Shown: positions 1 to 9,951, counted from the stretch's first letter. The stretch: 64,000 nucleotides of DNA from Burkholderiales bacterium RIFCSPHIGHO2_01_FULL_63_240 (GCA_001770725.1 MERU01000012.1:61274-125273); one strand, 5' to 3'. The notes: generated by a model from the letters alone, not told the origin. Numbers and translations are program-made.

Positions 1-1653
1 CGACGAAACGGACGAGGCCGCAGCCAGCTCTTCGGTGAAGTTCAGGCTGCCGCTGCGGTTGTTGAACTCGTCGATCATGCCGTTGGCGACGATGTCGTAG
101 ACCGCGTTGATGTAGGCCACCACCGATGCTTCGGTCGCGATCTGCATCTCGGGTGAAACCTTGCCTTGCTGGGACATCTTGCCGCCGACGAAGCGATAGG
201 TCGGGCTGAAGAAATTGAAGACGCTGCTGGCGAAGATGGGCGACTGGTTCAGGTTCAGCGCAGGCTGGCCTCTGGCCACGTCGTCCGTCTCCGAGGGGTA
301 GGCAGCGGTCACGCCATGGGCACGCAGCAGGTGGGTCACGCGCATCAGGGGTTCGCGCAGCTTGCCGTAGGTCGTGCCCGCGGCCACGCTGGCGCTGCGC
401 GCCTCGGTGTCGGTCAGGATCGCGCGAATGAGCGCCTTCATGTCCCAGTTGGCCGCCTTGAAGGCCGTGGCCACGCGCTGCACGTACGCTGGCGTGGGGT
501 TGCTGGTCACCATGCGCTGGATCATCTGGCGCGCCACGAATGGCGCCACGTTCTGGTGCTGGAAGATGATGTCCAGCGCCGTCGTCAGGCTGGCCTGGGG
601 CGACGCCCCCATCGCGAAAGGCTTGTCCAGCAAAGTCGCAGAGTTGGGCGCGAAACCCAGTTGCGCTTCCATCTTGGCTTGCGTCGAGTGGAAGTTGACA
701 TAGCCCTTCATCGGCTTGAGGTGGCGCAGGTTTCCTCGGTTCTCACCCAGGTCGCCATACCACCGCAATGCATCCAGCGGGTTGCTGCTGATGGCCGGAT
801 CATCGTCCAGCGCCCAGCCCGTGAACACGTTCGACAGCACCGGGATGTCGGTGGCCTTGGTGCTGCTGACCGGCCGACCGTTGGCGTCGATGACGGGCGT
901 GCCGTCCATGTTCAGCTTGACCAGGCCGATGGTGAAAAGCTGGATGAGCTCTCGCGAGAAGTTCTGATCAGGGATGCGGCGCCCCGGCACCGGCGGCTGA
1001 TTGCCCAGGTGCGACAGGTAAGCGCCCATGGCGGGCGCCTTGCACACGGCCTCGATCAACTCCCGGAAGTTGCCAAAGGCGTTTCTGGCGAGCACGTCCA
1101 TGTAGCCCGCAGCCATGATGGGGCGAAAGCCCACCGTGTCATCGCGCATGGAGATCACGAGGATCTCGATGAGGGCGTTGACCACCCTTTGGCGCAGCTG
1201 ATCGACGCTTCCCAGCGCGAGCTCCCACCAGGCGAAGGTCATGAAGCGAAGCCAGTCGGTGGAGCCATTGCGCAGGCGGTAACGATCGGCATAGGTCACC
1301 GTCGGCTGGGTGTAGCCGAACTGCTTGGTCAACCAGGCCTCGATGCCGTTGGTGGCGACCCAGTTCACCTCTGCGGCCGTGGGGCCCATGGTGGCCTGGT
1401 TGAGGAAGCGCCAGGCCGCGACCTGGGCCGAGCTGCCGGAGGACAGCAGCGACTGGATGCCGCTGCGATCGTCGCCCGGAGCGGCCGTCGGTGCGGCCGG
1501 GTCGTCGCCGCCGCCACCGCAAGCGGTCAGGGCTGCGCTGGCGATGGCCGCCAGGCCAACGGCGCCCGGCATGGCACTGTGCTGAGCAGTGCCGTGCTCC
1601 GCTGGGGCTTGCGCCGATTCTTCGGTTTCTTTGATTTCTTGCGTGTCTTGCAT
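1..1653 (-). CDS. DUF1800 family lipoprotein, 3' end beyond the window
   Basis: The frame is open from an ATG at 1653, behind AGGAG, to the left edge, so the C-terminus is missing; about 551 residues are visible. After a polar stretch comes a hydrophobic segment ending in LTAC (Cys45), followed by GGGGDD, which fits a lipobox. The body has DUF1800 hallmarks: RFLNQATMGPTAAEV near residue 82, LARNAFGNFRELIEAV, and NFSRELIQLFTIGL. In this family the gene is usually paired with a DUF1501 gene, which could lie just beyond the edge. The biochemical role of DUF1800 is unknown. Here it follows a large RTX gene on the same strand with a 26-bp gap, so it may share its transcript. The polar N-terminus before the hydrophobic segment is unusual; a second ATG at 1572 lies closer to it but has a weaker ribosome site. 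Confidence 0.85.
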   Translation of the reverse strand, partial: MQDTQEIKETEESAQAPAEHGTAQHSAMPGAVGLAAIASAALTACGGGGDDPAAPTAAPGDDRSGIQSLLSSGSSAQVAAWRFLNQATMGPTAAEVNWVATNGIEAWLTKQFGYTQPTVTYADRYRLRNGSTDWLRFMTFAWWELALGSVDQLRQRVVNALIEILVISMRDDTVGFRPIMAAGYMDVLARNAFGNFRELIEAVCKAPAMGAYLSHLGNQPPVPGRRIPDQNFSRELIQLFTIGLVKLNMDGTPVIDANGRPVSSTKATDIPVLSNVFTGWALDDDPAISSNPLDALRWYGDLGENRGNLRHLKPMKGYVNFHSTQAKMEAQLGFAPNSATLLDKPFAMGASPQASLTTALDIIFQHQNVAPFVARQMIQRMVTSNPTPAYVQRVATAFKAANWDMKALIRAILTDTEARSASVAAGTTYGKLREPLMRVTHLLRAHGVTAAYPSETDDVARGQPALNLNQSPIFASSVFNFFSPTYRFVGGKMSQQGKVSPEMQIATEASVVAYINAVYDIVANGMIDEFNNRSGSLNFTEELAAASSVSS

Positions 1654-1679
1654 GGGGGTTCTCCTGTTTTGCGTGCAGG

Positions 1680-4600
1680 TCAGACGACCTGCCAGGTGTT
1701 GGCGTAGGTGCTGGCCAGCGCAGATTGAGCCGCTGCGATCTGGGCCTCGGTGGTTGGCACGGGGCCGAAGGCGGACATCGCCGAGATCAACTGGTCGATC
1801 GCACCGCCCGAGAGCAAGCGGCCGTTGGTGGCGTCATGGAACTGCTCGACGCGGTTTCCGCCTCCCAGGCCCCAGTTGGTGACAGACAGCACCCCGCCGT
1901 TTTGCAGATCGTGGACCTGGAGGGTGTTGCCCGACAACTGGAACCACAGGTCGTCGTAGTCGGTCATCAGCAGCGAGACGCGGTCCACGGCTGTGCCCGT
2001 GGCGTCCTGTTCATTGATGATGTCCTCCAGCGAACCGATCAGGTAGGTGTCGCTGCCTTCGCCGCCCAGCAGGAGGTCCTGGTCGCCCCCCCCTGAAAGG
2101 GTATCGTTGCCATTGCCACCGTAGAGGCGGTCATAGCCCTCGTCACCGATCAGCAGGTCATCGCCACCTTCACCGTACAGCTCGTTGTCCATCGCGTTGC
2201 CCGCGATGCCGTTGGCGTCGTTGTTGCCGGTTCCTTTGATGACGGAGCCCTGCAACCAAAGGTCTTCGACGTTGGCTGCCAGCGTGAGGTTCTCGACGGT
2301 CGTGTAGACGGTGTCGTAGCCCTCTCCAGCCAGTTCGGTCACGACATCGCCTGCATCGGTGACCTGGTAGCTGTCGTCGCCCAGGCCGCCGCGCATGACG
2401 TCGTTGCCGCCATCACCGAAGAGGCCGTCGTTGCCCTCACCGCCCTCCAGCGTGTCGTTGCCGTCCCCACCGTTGAGCAGGTCGAAACCGCCGTTGCCTT
2501 GCAGCAAGTTGGCGCCGTTGTTACCGGTGAGGGTGTTGTCGCCTTCGTCACCAGCCGCGTTGATCGTCCCCGATCCTTGCAAGGTGATCGTCTCGACGCC
2601 CTGGAACACGCCCACTGAAACGGTGGACAGGATGGTGTCCATGCCACCGTATTCCAGCCCATCGACGACTTCGACGACCACGTCGGAGGTGCTGTCGATG
2701 ACATAGATGTCGTCGCCGGTGCCGCCGTTCATCGAGTCATTGCCCGAGCCGCCATTGAGCAGGTCGTTGCCCGCGCCACCGATGAGCGTGTCATTGCCGG
2801 CCCCGCCCAGAAGCGAGTCATTGCCTTCACCACCGTCGAGGCTGTCGGCCCCACCGTGGCTGGCGATCGTGTCGTCACCATCGAGCCCCATCAGGGTGTT
2901 GGCACCGTCCGAGCCGGTCAACCGATTCGACAGGCCATTGCCCGTGACATTGAACGCACCCAGCAATGACGTGATGAACGAGCCCGGGTTCTGAGACGGC
3001 GTCAGCACATACTGGTTTTCGATGTTCTCGCCCAGCTGCACATTGAAGGCCTGCTGCATGACGATGGCATCGCGCCCCTCTTCCTCGTTCTCGACGATGA
3101 GCTGGTTGTTGTCGGCGATGTAGTACAGGTCATCGCCCAGGCCACCGCTCATCAGGTTGATGCCACCCTGACCATCGAGGATGTCGTTGCGCGTGCCGCC
3201 GATCAGGGTGTCGTTGCCTTCACCGGCTTCGATCCAGTTGGCCGCAGCGTCCGTGCCGGTGATGACGTTGGCCAGCTCGTTGCCGTACATGACCATGTAG
3301 GCACCATTGGTCAGCGTCAGTCCCGTGTCTGCGGCGGTCATGTTCTCGACGTTGGCGGCAAGCGTCACTTCCGTGGATCGCGTGATGACGGTGTCCGCGC
3401 CCGCACCAGCGTCTTCCTGAACCACGTCCAGCGGGTCATCGACGATGTAGGTGTCATCGCCCAAGCCACCTGCGAGCGTGTCGACGCCCGCGCCGCCGTC
3501 CAGGGTGTCATTGCCCGGCGCAAGCCCATCCCCCGTGGCCATGAGGTCACCGCGCAGCTCGTCATCACCGGCACCACCTTCAAGCAGGTCGTTGCCATCG
3601 CCACCGAAAGCGGTGTCGTTGCCATCTCCCATGCGCAGGGTGTCGTTGCCGCCCTCACCCGCCACGATGCCGATGCCGGCACCGTCCGTGATGAGGTTGT
3701 TGAGGCTGTTGCCCAGGGCCGCATGCATGTCCTGGCTGGTCAGCACCAGGTTTTCGATGTTGGCGCCCAGCTCGTAGTTGAAGTCTTCGGTCTCCACGGT
3801 GTCGGTGCCCTCGCCCGCCAGTTCCACCACCGTGTCGAGTTCGTCGCTTTGCACGATGTAGCGGTCGTCGCCGATGCCACCCACCATCAGATCGGAACCA
3901 CCTTCACCATTGAGCGTGTCATTGCCGACGCCGCCGATCAAGGTGTCGTTGCCCGGAGCCAGGCCATCTTCGGAGGCCATCAGGTCGCCGACCAGCTCGT
4001 CGTTGCCGTCTCCACCGTCCAGTCTGTCGTTGCCGTCGCCACCATAGATGGTGTCGTTGTGGGCGCCACCCAGAACGGTGTCGTCGCCGCCTTCGGCCGC
4101 GATGATGCCGATGCCGATGCCGTCGGTGATCAGGTTGTTCAGGTTGTTGCCGATGCCGATGTGCATGGTCTTGCTGGTCAGGACCAGGTTCTCGACATTG
4201 GCGGCCAACTCGTAATTGACCTCATCGGTTTCGACCGTGTCGGTGCCTTCTGAGGCCAACTCGACCACCGTGTCGGTGTCATCGACCACGTAGTAGTCAT
4301 CGCCAGTGCCGCCATTCAGGGAATCAACGCCCTGACCACCGTCCAGGAGGTCGTTGCCCGCACCGCCGACCAGCAGGTCGTTGCCAGCGCCGCCGCGCAA
4401 GGTGTCGTTGCCAGGCGCCACACCGTTGTCTTCGGCCATGACATCGCCTTGCAGCTCATCGTGGCCCTCACCGCCTTCCAGCAGGTCGTTGCCATCACCG
4501 CCAAAGACGGTGTCGTCGCCACCGCCGCTTTGAACCGTGTCGTTGCCAGCCTCGGCCGCGATGATGCCGATGCCAAGGCCATCGGTGATCAGGTTGTTCG

Positions 4601-6260
4601 AACCGTTGCCAATGGCGATGTGCATGGCGCCACTGGTGAGGATCAGGTTCTCGACGTTGGCGGCCAGCTCGTAATTGACCTCATCGGTTTCGACCGTGTC
4701 GGTGCCTTCGCCAGCCTGCTCGATCACCGTGTCGGCACCGTCTGCCAGGTAGTGGTCGTCGCCGGCACCACCGCGCAGCGTGTCGGCCCCCCCCAGTCCC
4801 TTGAGGAGGTTGTTTTGCGCATTGCCGATGATCTCGTTGTCCAAGGCATTGCCTGTGGCGTTGGTGGCCGTGGAGCCCGTCGCCAGGGTGAGGTTCTCGA
4901 TCGTGCCCAGGCTGCTGGAGTCCAGCGTGTAGTTGATGCTGGAGATGACCGTGTCGCGACCGGTGGTACCGGTTTCCTGGATGGTTTCAACGCCGTCCGG
5001 GATGGGCAGACCGATCACGTAGGTGTCGCCACCCTCGCCGCCGATGAGGGTGTCGTTGGCCAGGCCGCCGTCAAGGTAGTCGTCGCCGTCGGCGCCGTAG
5101 AGGATGTCGTTGCCATCGCCACCGAAGAGCGTGTCATTGCCCTTGCCGCCGTCCAGGGCGTTGTTCACGGCGTTACCGCGCAAGACGTTGGCCTGGTCAT
5201 TGCCGATGGCGTTGATGGCCGCCACGCCCGTCAGCGTGATGTCCTCGAGCTGGGCGCGCGTGGCGATGCTGGTGGTGAAACCCGCTTCGATGCGGTCACG
5301 TCCGGTGGTGCCGGCCTCTTCGATCAGATCGCCGACGTCGTTGGCCGACAGCACGTAGACGTCGCCGCCCTCACCGCCCACCAACGTGTCGGTGCCGCTG
5401 CCACCGGTGAGGGTGTCGTCGCCAGCGCCACCTTCGAGGCGGTTGTTGGCGCTGTTGCCCGTCAGTGCATTGGCTTGCGCGTTGCCTGTGGCGTTGATGG
5501 CCGACGTGCCCGTGAGGGTGACGTCCTCGATGGTGGTGCGACTGGCGATGGAGAAGGTCAGGGCCGAACGCACCAGGTCACGACCACCGGTGCCGGTTTC
5601 GTTGATGACGTCGCTGCCATCGGTGGCGGTGAGCTCATAGGTGTCTGAGCCGTCTCCACCGACGAGGGTGTCTGTTCCTTCACCTCCCACCAGCAGGTCG
5701 TTGCCGGTGCCACCCACCAGCGAGTCGTTGCCCGCTCCGCCGTAGATGTTGTCGTTGTCCGCGCCGCCATCGAGGGTGTCGTTGCCCGCGTCACCGTCGA
5801 GGAAATCGTTGCCGGCTTCGCCGTACACCACGTCGTTGTAGGTGCCGACACCGCCATAGAGGTTGTCGTTGCCACCACCGCCGTACAGCGTGTCGGCGCC
5901 CGTGTCGCCATACAGCACGTTGCCGAGATCGTTGCCCCGCAGGACGTTGTTCAGGCTGTTGCCATAGCCGTTCAAGACCGCGCCACGCAGCGTCAGGTTC
6001 TCGATGTAGCCGCGCAGTGCCGTGGTGCCGAAATCGAAAGTGGTTTCAATGGTGTCGGTTCCATTGAAGATGCTGCTCTCGCCGGCAATGCTGTCGTCCG
6101 CGCTGTCGATGACATACACGTCATTGCCCGTGCCGCCATTGAGGGTGTCCTTTCCGCCGTTGCCGACCAGCGTGTCGTTGCCGCCCGATCCGGAAATGCT
6201 GTCGTTGGCGCTGGTGCCGACCAGGCTGTCGTTGCCGCTGGTGCCATTGATGATGGCCAT
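1680..6260 (-). CDS. Large RTX calcium-binding repeat protein (1526 aa)
   Basis: This is an acidic protein made almost entirely of glycine- and aspartate-rich nonapeptides of the GGxGNDxLxG type from residue 5 to about 1420. In the RTX family these bind Ca2+ and fold into parallel beta-rolls after export by a type I secretion system. There is no Sec signal. The C-terminal ~100 residues (DLWFQLSGNTLQVHDL, then SVTNWG) resemble the RTX-associated end domain and probably carry the uncleaved secretion signal. The repeats alternate with spacer units ending in 'NxxLTGNxxxN', and one ~150-residue module is repeated three times in tandem. The start at 6260 (MAIINGTSG) is chosen over an upstream in-frame one because AAGGAG precedes it and the paralogue at 9952-10901 begins the same way. 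No catalytic domain is visible. No HlyB/HlyD/TolC genes lie in the window. Confidence 0.9.
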   Translation of the reverse strand: MAIINGTSGNDSLVGTSANDSISGSGGNDTLVGNGGKDTLNGGTGNDVYVIDSADDSIAGESSIFNGTDTIETTFDFGTTALRGYIENLTLRGAVLNGYGNSLNNVLRGNDLGNVLYGDTGADTLYGGGGNDNLYGGVGTYNDVVYGEAGNDFLDGDAGNDTLDGGADNDNIYGGAGNDSLVGGTGNDLLVGGEGTDTLVGGDGSDTYELTATDGSDVINETGTGGRDLVRSALTFSIASRTTIEDVTLTGTSAINATGNAQANALTGNSANNRLEGGAGDDTLTGGSGTDTLVGGEGGDVYVLSANDVGDLIEEAGTTGRDRIEAGFTTSIATRAQLEDITLTGVAAINAIGNDQANVLRGNAVNNALDGGKGNDTLFGGDGNDILYGADGDDYLDGGLANDTLIGGEGGDTYVIGLPIPDGVETIQETGTTGRDTVISSINYTLDSSSLGTIENLTLATGSTATNATGNALDNEIIGNAQNNLLKGLGGADTLRGGAGDDHYLADGADTVIEQAGEGTDTVETDEVNYELAANVENLILTSGAMHIAIGNGSNNLITDGLGIGIIAAEAGNDTVQSGGGDDTVFGGDGNDLLEGGEGHDELQGDVMAEDNGVAPGNDTLRGGAGNDLLVGGAGNDLLDGGQGVDSLNGGTGDDYYVVDDTDTVVELASEGTDTVETDEVNYELAANVENLVLTSKTMHIGIGNNLNNLITDGIGIGIIAAEGGDDTVLGGAHNDTIYGGDGNDRLDGGDGNDELVGDLMASEDGLAPGNDTLIGGVGNDTLNGEGGSDLMVGGIGDDRYIVQSDELDTVVELAGEGTDTVETEDFNYELGANIENLVLTSQDMHAALGNSLNNLITDGAGIGIVAGEGGNDTLRMGDGNDTAFGGDGNDLLEGGAGDDELRGDLMATGDGLAPGNDTLDGGAGVDTLAGGLGDDTYIVDDPLDVVQEDAGAGADTVITRSTEVTLAANVENMTAADTGLTLTNGAYMVMYGNELANVITGTDAAANWIEAGEGNDTLIGGTRNDILDGQGGINLMSGGLGDDLYYIADNNQLIVENEEEGRDAIVMQQAFNVQLGENIENQYVLTPSQNPGSFITSLLGAFNVTGNGLSNRLTGSDGANTLMGLDGDDTIASHGGADSLDGGEGNDSLLGGAGNDTLIGGAGNDLLNGGSGNDSMNGGTGDDIYVIDSTSDVVVEVVDGLEYGGMDTILSTVSVGVFQGVETITLQGSGTINAAGDEGDNTLTGNNGANLLQGNGGFDLLNGGDGNDTLEGGEGNDGLFGDGGNDVMRGGLGDDSYQVTDAGDVVTELAGEGYDTVYTTVENLTLAANVEDLWLQGSVIKGTGNNDANGIAGNAMDNELYGEGGDDLLIGDEGYDRLYGGNGNDTLSGGGDQDLLLGGEGSDTYLIGSLEDIINEQDATGTAVDRVSLLMTDYDDLWFQLSGNTLQVHDLQNGGVLSVTNWGLGGGNRVEQFHDATNGRLLSGGAIDQLISAMSAFGPVPTTEAQIAAAQSALASTYANTWQVV
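3390..4735 (-). repeat. Three tandem ~150-residue modules inside the RTX gene
   Basis: Three consecutive modules begin with GTDTVETDE-like residues, continue through NYELAANVENLVLTS, LITDG.GIGII and APGNDTL, and end in a YIVDD-type segment. The DNA is nearly identical around 4190-4275 and 4651-4735, and more diverged near 3751-3838. The period is roughly 440-460 bp. The small RTX paralogue carries one copy of the same module. Confidence 0.75.
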
Positions 6261-6596
6261 GCTCGCTCCTTGATCACTTGTTGAAGGCTCGGTGAATGAG
6301 CGGTGAACAAGAGCCGAGTGCCCACCGCAGCGTTCGCGTGGCAAGCAGACAAGCAGGTGGGATGCGCGGAGCGGGCGCACGCAGACATCCGCGGCCAGAC
6401 GACAAACGGCCGCGCACGAGCGCCCGGGTCATGGCGCGGCAACTGCCCGCGCCCGACCTCGGGCCAACTTCCCTGAAACTTGATTGATCTTGCGAATGCT
6501 CGGATCAGTATAGGAATCGAGCATGGCAATTCCAGACATTTGCCTTGTCTTGCCAACAGCCCTTACGTCTTGTTGCCGCGCCTGGGGATGAGTTGA
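6191..6596 (-). repeat. Duplicated RTX 5' region, copy A
   Basis: The first codons and about 335 bp upstream of the large RTX gene match the region at 10832-11216 closely by eye, with scattered substitutions and small indels. The match includes the ribosome site, a block from about 6465 to 6520, and a CTTACGTCTTGTTG stretch near 6562. This accounts for most of the 437-bp gene-free stretch 6261-6697; the remainder holds the terminator at 6631-6658. Confidence 0.8.
6465..6520 (-). promoter_or_regulatory. Conserved putative promoter block of the large RTX gene
   Basis: This ~55-bp block is the best conserved part of the duplicated leader. Read on the minus strand it contains TATACT (6512-6507), which resembles a -10 element. 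No good -35 hexamer lies 16-18 bp upstream; both copies have CTGGA there, so an activator may be needed. A start here would give a leader of about 240 nt. Confidence 0.4.
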
Positions 6597-6630
6597 TGCC
6601 AATGCCTGGCCAAGATGCCGACGTCCCATG

Positions 6631-6658
6631 AAAAAAGCCGGGGTGTTCCCCGGCTTTT
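6631..6658 (-). terminator. Rho-independent terminator after the beta-helix gene
   Basis: Read on the minus strand, a GCCGGGG/CCCCGGC stem with a 4-nt loop is followed by six T residues. It lies about 40 nt beyond the stop codon of the beta-helix lipoprotein gene. The T/A tracts on both sides could let it act in both directions. Confidence 0.85.
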
Positions 6659-6697
6659 GCTTTCGAGGCCGGCTCATCGCCAGGCCCAGGCGGCAGG

Positions 6698-9600
6698 TCA
6701 GTTGTCGATCCAATCAGGCTTGTGGAAGAAGAACACCTTGGTGCCGCGCGCCGGCACGGTCACCTGGGTCGAAGAACCGATGACGGCACGGGTTTCGCCA
6801 TCGATCAGGTTGCAGCCGTTGGCTCCGCTGAGCTGCCAGTCGCTGCAGGTGCGCGTGACGGCGGAGTCGGAGGCGTTGACCAGGGTGACGATCTCGGCAG
6901 ACTGGTTCCGGATGATAGGCATGGCCGTTGCGGCGATCGGGGTCAGGGACACCTTGCTCACGTAGACGTCCTTCTTCTTGAGGGCGGTGACCGTGCCATC
7001 GGTCGCCCTCAGCGCGAACACCGCATCCGTGCTCGATTCACTGGCGCGGAAGAACTGCTCGACTTGAATCTCCTCGTTGGGCGCCAGGTTCAGCTCGTTG
7101 AGGAAATTGAAGCCCAACAAGGCGTAGGTGCCGGCAGACCTGCGGACGTTTGCGCGATGCAAAGCACCGTCTGCACCGGCCTTGAGGGTGTATCGCAGCA
7201 GGTAGAGTTCGTTGGCGGCCACCGAGAAACTGTTGCTCGAAAGGAAGTCATCGATGCGATGCGCTTCCGAACGGGCACAGGGCACGGCGACGCTGCAAGG
7301 TGCGGTCGTCACGTGGGTGAGCGTGGCGGCGGGCGTCAAGAACGTGTTGTTCTGATACCAGCCGCTCGTGCCCACATCGAAGTTGCCGTTCTGGATCAGG
7401 CTGGTCGGCTCAGGTTGCGCCAGCAGGAACTGCTTGAAGGCCAGGGGGCTGGTTTCGGACTCCGTCGTCGCGCCGGACTTCTGCTGCCAGGCGGTCAAAC
7501 CGAGCTGCTCAATGGTTGTGGCAGCCTTGTTCTGGCGCACGCCCCAGACACCCCCATGGCGCGCGGTCAGCTGGTTGGCGGCAGTGGTCCGCCAGGTCTT
7601 GCTCTGGACGTTGGACGTGGTGTAGGTGGTGTTGCCGCTGGACACGTTGGCAGGACCATTCGCTGTGGTGAAGAACGTCTGCGGGCTGACCTGGGTGCTT
7701 TGCCACAGTTGCGCGTACACCGGCTTGGCGTCGTAGTCATACTTGGTCTGCCCCAGCAGCGTGGCGTCAACACCGCGGTGGCTGAAGAAGCGGTTGTTCA
7801 ACACCTGGTTGCCATTGATGGTGTTGTCCCCGTACCCATTCACGTTCGCACCTTGTGCGGCCATGAAGGAAGCGTGGGACACATTGACCACCGTGTTGTT
7901 GGAGATGGTGTTGAAGCGCGCCAGGTGCAGGTAAATGCCCACTTCGGTGTTGGCAACGGTGTTGCCGATCACTTTCGTGCGCGCGCTGAGTTCATCCAGG
8001 TAGATGCCCACAGCTTGATCCTGTCCCGCCAGTGCCTGCTGACCTGCCGGCTTGAAGCTGCCGTCCAGGTTGCTCTTGGCACCCACGACCAGGTTGTTGG
8101 AGACCGTGGCGCCGTCCGGCAGCAATTGGGCGTCTTTGATGTCGACCGGGTCGTTCTGCTCCTTGATGTAGTTCGTGAACGTGTAGATGCCGCCGCAGTC
8201 GGTCAGGCGAACGCAGGGTCGGATCACCGTGTTGCGGTTGACCGTGGTGCCCACATCGTTCGAGAAGAAGATGCCCGTGTTGGCCGTCCTGATGACCTGG
8301 TTTTCTTCCACCAAACCGACAGACGTCTGATCCTCCAAGGGGAAATCTTTGGTGAAAGACCTGAGCGTGATGCCGCTGGCGGCCCCACCTGCGCGGTTGT
8401 TCAAACCTGTGTCCATGACCAGGTTGCGGCGGATCGTGGCATTGGTGGTCGGGTTCAGGTTCAGGCCATACTTGCCGGCACCGATCACCTTGCTGTCTTG
8501 CACCGTGACTTTGTCCGCCAGCAGCGAAGACATGCCGCACCCTTGGGGGTGAATGAATTCGACATCGGTCACCGAGACGTTTTTGACCAGGTTCCTGACC
8601 CACTGGTTGGTGGACGTGTTCTTCCAGCTGGCGCCCCTGAGGTCAATGCCTGTTCTGCGGTGCTGCTCGAAACGAATGCGCTCGATCTTCAGCCCATCGA
8701 TTTTGTTGGCCAGGATGCCCGCTTCGATGTGGCTGGCTTCCAGGAGGCCCACCACATCCTTGGGGGCCTTGTTGGCTGGCGGCCACCAATACAGCTTGCC
8801 ACCGTCGTACGCCCACTGACCGGCCTTGCCCAGCAGCCAGGCTTTGCCTTCCAGGATGTAGCCAGAACCGTCCTTGATGTTGTGATTCGTCTGCTTGTCG
8901 AGGGTGACCACGCCGGTGGCTGCATCGAACGCTTGGACATACCTGGTTTCAATTTCCCAAGGTTCGGTTCGAATGTGAACGATGGCGCCGACCAGGCTCG
9001 GGGGCGACGCCTTTTTCAGGCCCAGGCGGTTCATCTCCTCCAGGCGCATGCGGAAGGACGTGCGATTGGGGAGGGTGTTGCCCTGCGCGTCCTTGTCGTT
9101 CTCCAGTGGCACGAACTCCGATCCCGTGGCGCTGTCTTCCTTGTTGGGGAAACGCGCTTGCGTCAAAGGCTGGCCGTCCAGGAACAAGCGCGCCACGGGC
9201 GGCGGTGAAACCAAGTCATCGCACGTCCTCGGGTACGTCTCGCCAGTCGTGCCGTTGACGTCATTGGCCGTGACAACAGAGCTTGGGAGCGTCAAGGTCT
9301 TGACGTAGGTGTGGTTGAAGCCCACACCATAGCGTTGCCACCCCGTGCTCTTGTCGACCACGGCCGATCCCTTGATCACCGGGCGATTGGTGTCGGAGCA
9401 GTTGCCGTAAGCCCCGATCAACAGGTTGGGCCTGGACGCGCCTGCGCTGACCTGGAGCGTCTCGCGCCAGACGCTGCCGCACTTGAGCAAGATGGCATCA
9501 CCATTCTGGAACGTGGACCAACGGGCCTGCACCTCTTGCAAGGTCTTCCAGGGCGCGGCCAAGGTGCCCGCACTGGTCGTGGCGGTGGAGGCCGAGTCGA

Positions 9601-9904
9601 CGTAGTAGACCTGGCCGCCTGCCGGTGGAACACTCGGGCCATGGTTGACCACCTCGGAGGAGGCAGCGGGCACGGTCACCCAGCCAGCGCCAGTTTCCAG
9701 CGTGGACAGCGGCACCAGCGCTTGTGCGCCAGCGAGGCTTTGCTCGTTGAGGTTGGCAGGCCGCGCGTCGGGCTCGCTGCTGTCATCGCTGCCACCGCCG
9801 CAGGCGGCGATCAGCGCGGTGAAGGCCAGGGCCACGAAGGAGCGGGCCCGGACGGGGGCGGACCAGCGTGGTGCGCTGCGCCCTTGGGATGTCTGATTGG
9901 ACAT
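6698..9904 (-). CDS. Right-handed beta-helix surface lipoprotein (1068 aa)
   Basis: A hydrophobic segment after Arg-rich residues ends in LIAAC (Cys35) followed by GGGSDDSS, a clear lipoprotein signal. From about residue 100 the protein reads like parallel beta-helix enzymes and NosD-type proteins: YYVDSASTATTSAGTLAAPW, then many turns of the types 'NLVMDTGLNNRAGG', 'VIGNTVANTEVGIYLH' and 'TISNNTVVNVSH'. Near residue 830 a jelly-roll-like domain (SLIQNGNFDVGTSGWYQN) resembles family 4/9 carbohydrate-binding modules, followed by a short beta-rich tail. Such folds occur in polysaccharide lyases and epimerases, but I cannot identify catalytic residues, so any enzyme activity is inference. The start at 9904 is chosen over an in-frame one 66 nt upstream because the signal sequence then begins normally. 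It lies between two RTX genes on the same strand. Confidence 0.8.
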   Translation of the reverse strand: MSNQTSQGRSAPRWSAPVRARSFVALAFTALIAACGGGSDDSSEPDARPANLNEQSLAGAQALVPLSTLETGAGWVTVPAASSEVVNHGPSVPPAGGQVYYVDSASTATTSAGTLAAPWKTLQEVQARWSTFQNGDAILLKCGSVWRETLQVSAGASRPNLLIGAYGNCSDTNRPVIKGSAVVDKSTGWQRYGVGFNHTYVKTLTLPSSVVTANDVNGTTGETYPRTCDDLVSPPPVARLFLDGQPLTQARFPNKEDSATGSEFVPLENDKDAQGNTLPNRTSFRMRLEEMNRLGLKKASPPSLVGAIVHIRTEPWEIETRYVQAFDAATGVVTLDKQTNHNIKDGSGYILEGKAWLLGKAGQWAYDGGKLYWWPPANKAPKDVVGLLEASHIEAGILANKIDGLKIERIRFEQHRRTGIDLRGASWKNTSTNQWVRNLVKNVSVTDVEFIHPQGCGMSSLLADKVTVQDSKVIGAGKYGLNLNPTTNATIRRNLVMDTGLNNRAGGAASGITLRSFTKDFPLEDQTSVGLVEENQVIRTANTGIFFSNDVGTTVNRNTVIRPCVRLTDCGGIYTFTNYIKEQNDPVDIKDAQLLPDGATVSNNLVVGAKSNLDGSFKPAGQQALAGQDQAVGIYLDELSARTKVIGNTVANTEVGIYLHLARFNTISNNTVVNVSHASFMAAQGANVNGYGDNTINGNQVLNNRFFSHRGVDATLLGQTKYDYDAKPVYAQLWQSTQVSPQTFFTTANGPANVSSGNTTYTTSNVQSKTWRTTAANQLTARHGGVWGVRQNKAATTIEQLGLTAWQQKSGATTESETSPLAFKQFLLAQPEPTSLIQNGNFDVGTSGWYQNNTFLTPAATLTHVTTAPCSVAVPCARSEAHRIDDFLSSNSFSVAANELYLLRYTLKAGADGALHRANVRRSAGTYALLGFNFLNELNLAPNEEIQVEQFFRASESSTDAVFALRATDGTVTALKKKDVYVSKVSLTPIAATAMPIIRNQSAEIVTLVNASDSAVTRTCSDWQLSGANGCNLIDGETRAVIGSSTQVTVPARGTKVFFFHKPDWIDN

Positions 9905-9951
9905 GGGATGAGACCTTTTGTTCAGGTGTTCGGGTGTGCGACGGCGCTGCA

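Noticed and set aside
166..1707. Long plus-strand reading frame
   Set aside because: It is antisense to the DUF1800 gene; its sequence is low-complexity Arg/Gly/His-rich with no motif, as expected of an opposite-strand shadow in GC-rich DNA.
3723..5648. Plus-strand frames opposite the large RTX gene
   Set aside because: Repetitive Val/Gln/Asp-rich shadows created by the RTX repeats on the other strand.
1680..6260. Short regular DNA repeats resembling a CRISPR array
   Set aside because: The repeats keep a 9-codon period and encode GGxGxDxLx; there are no unique spacers of constant length.
6722..9208. 828-residue plus-strand frame
   Set aside because: Antisense to the beta-helix lipoprotein, with no recognisable domain and no ribosome site.
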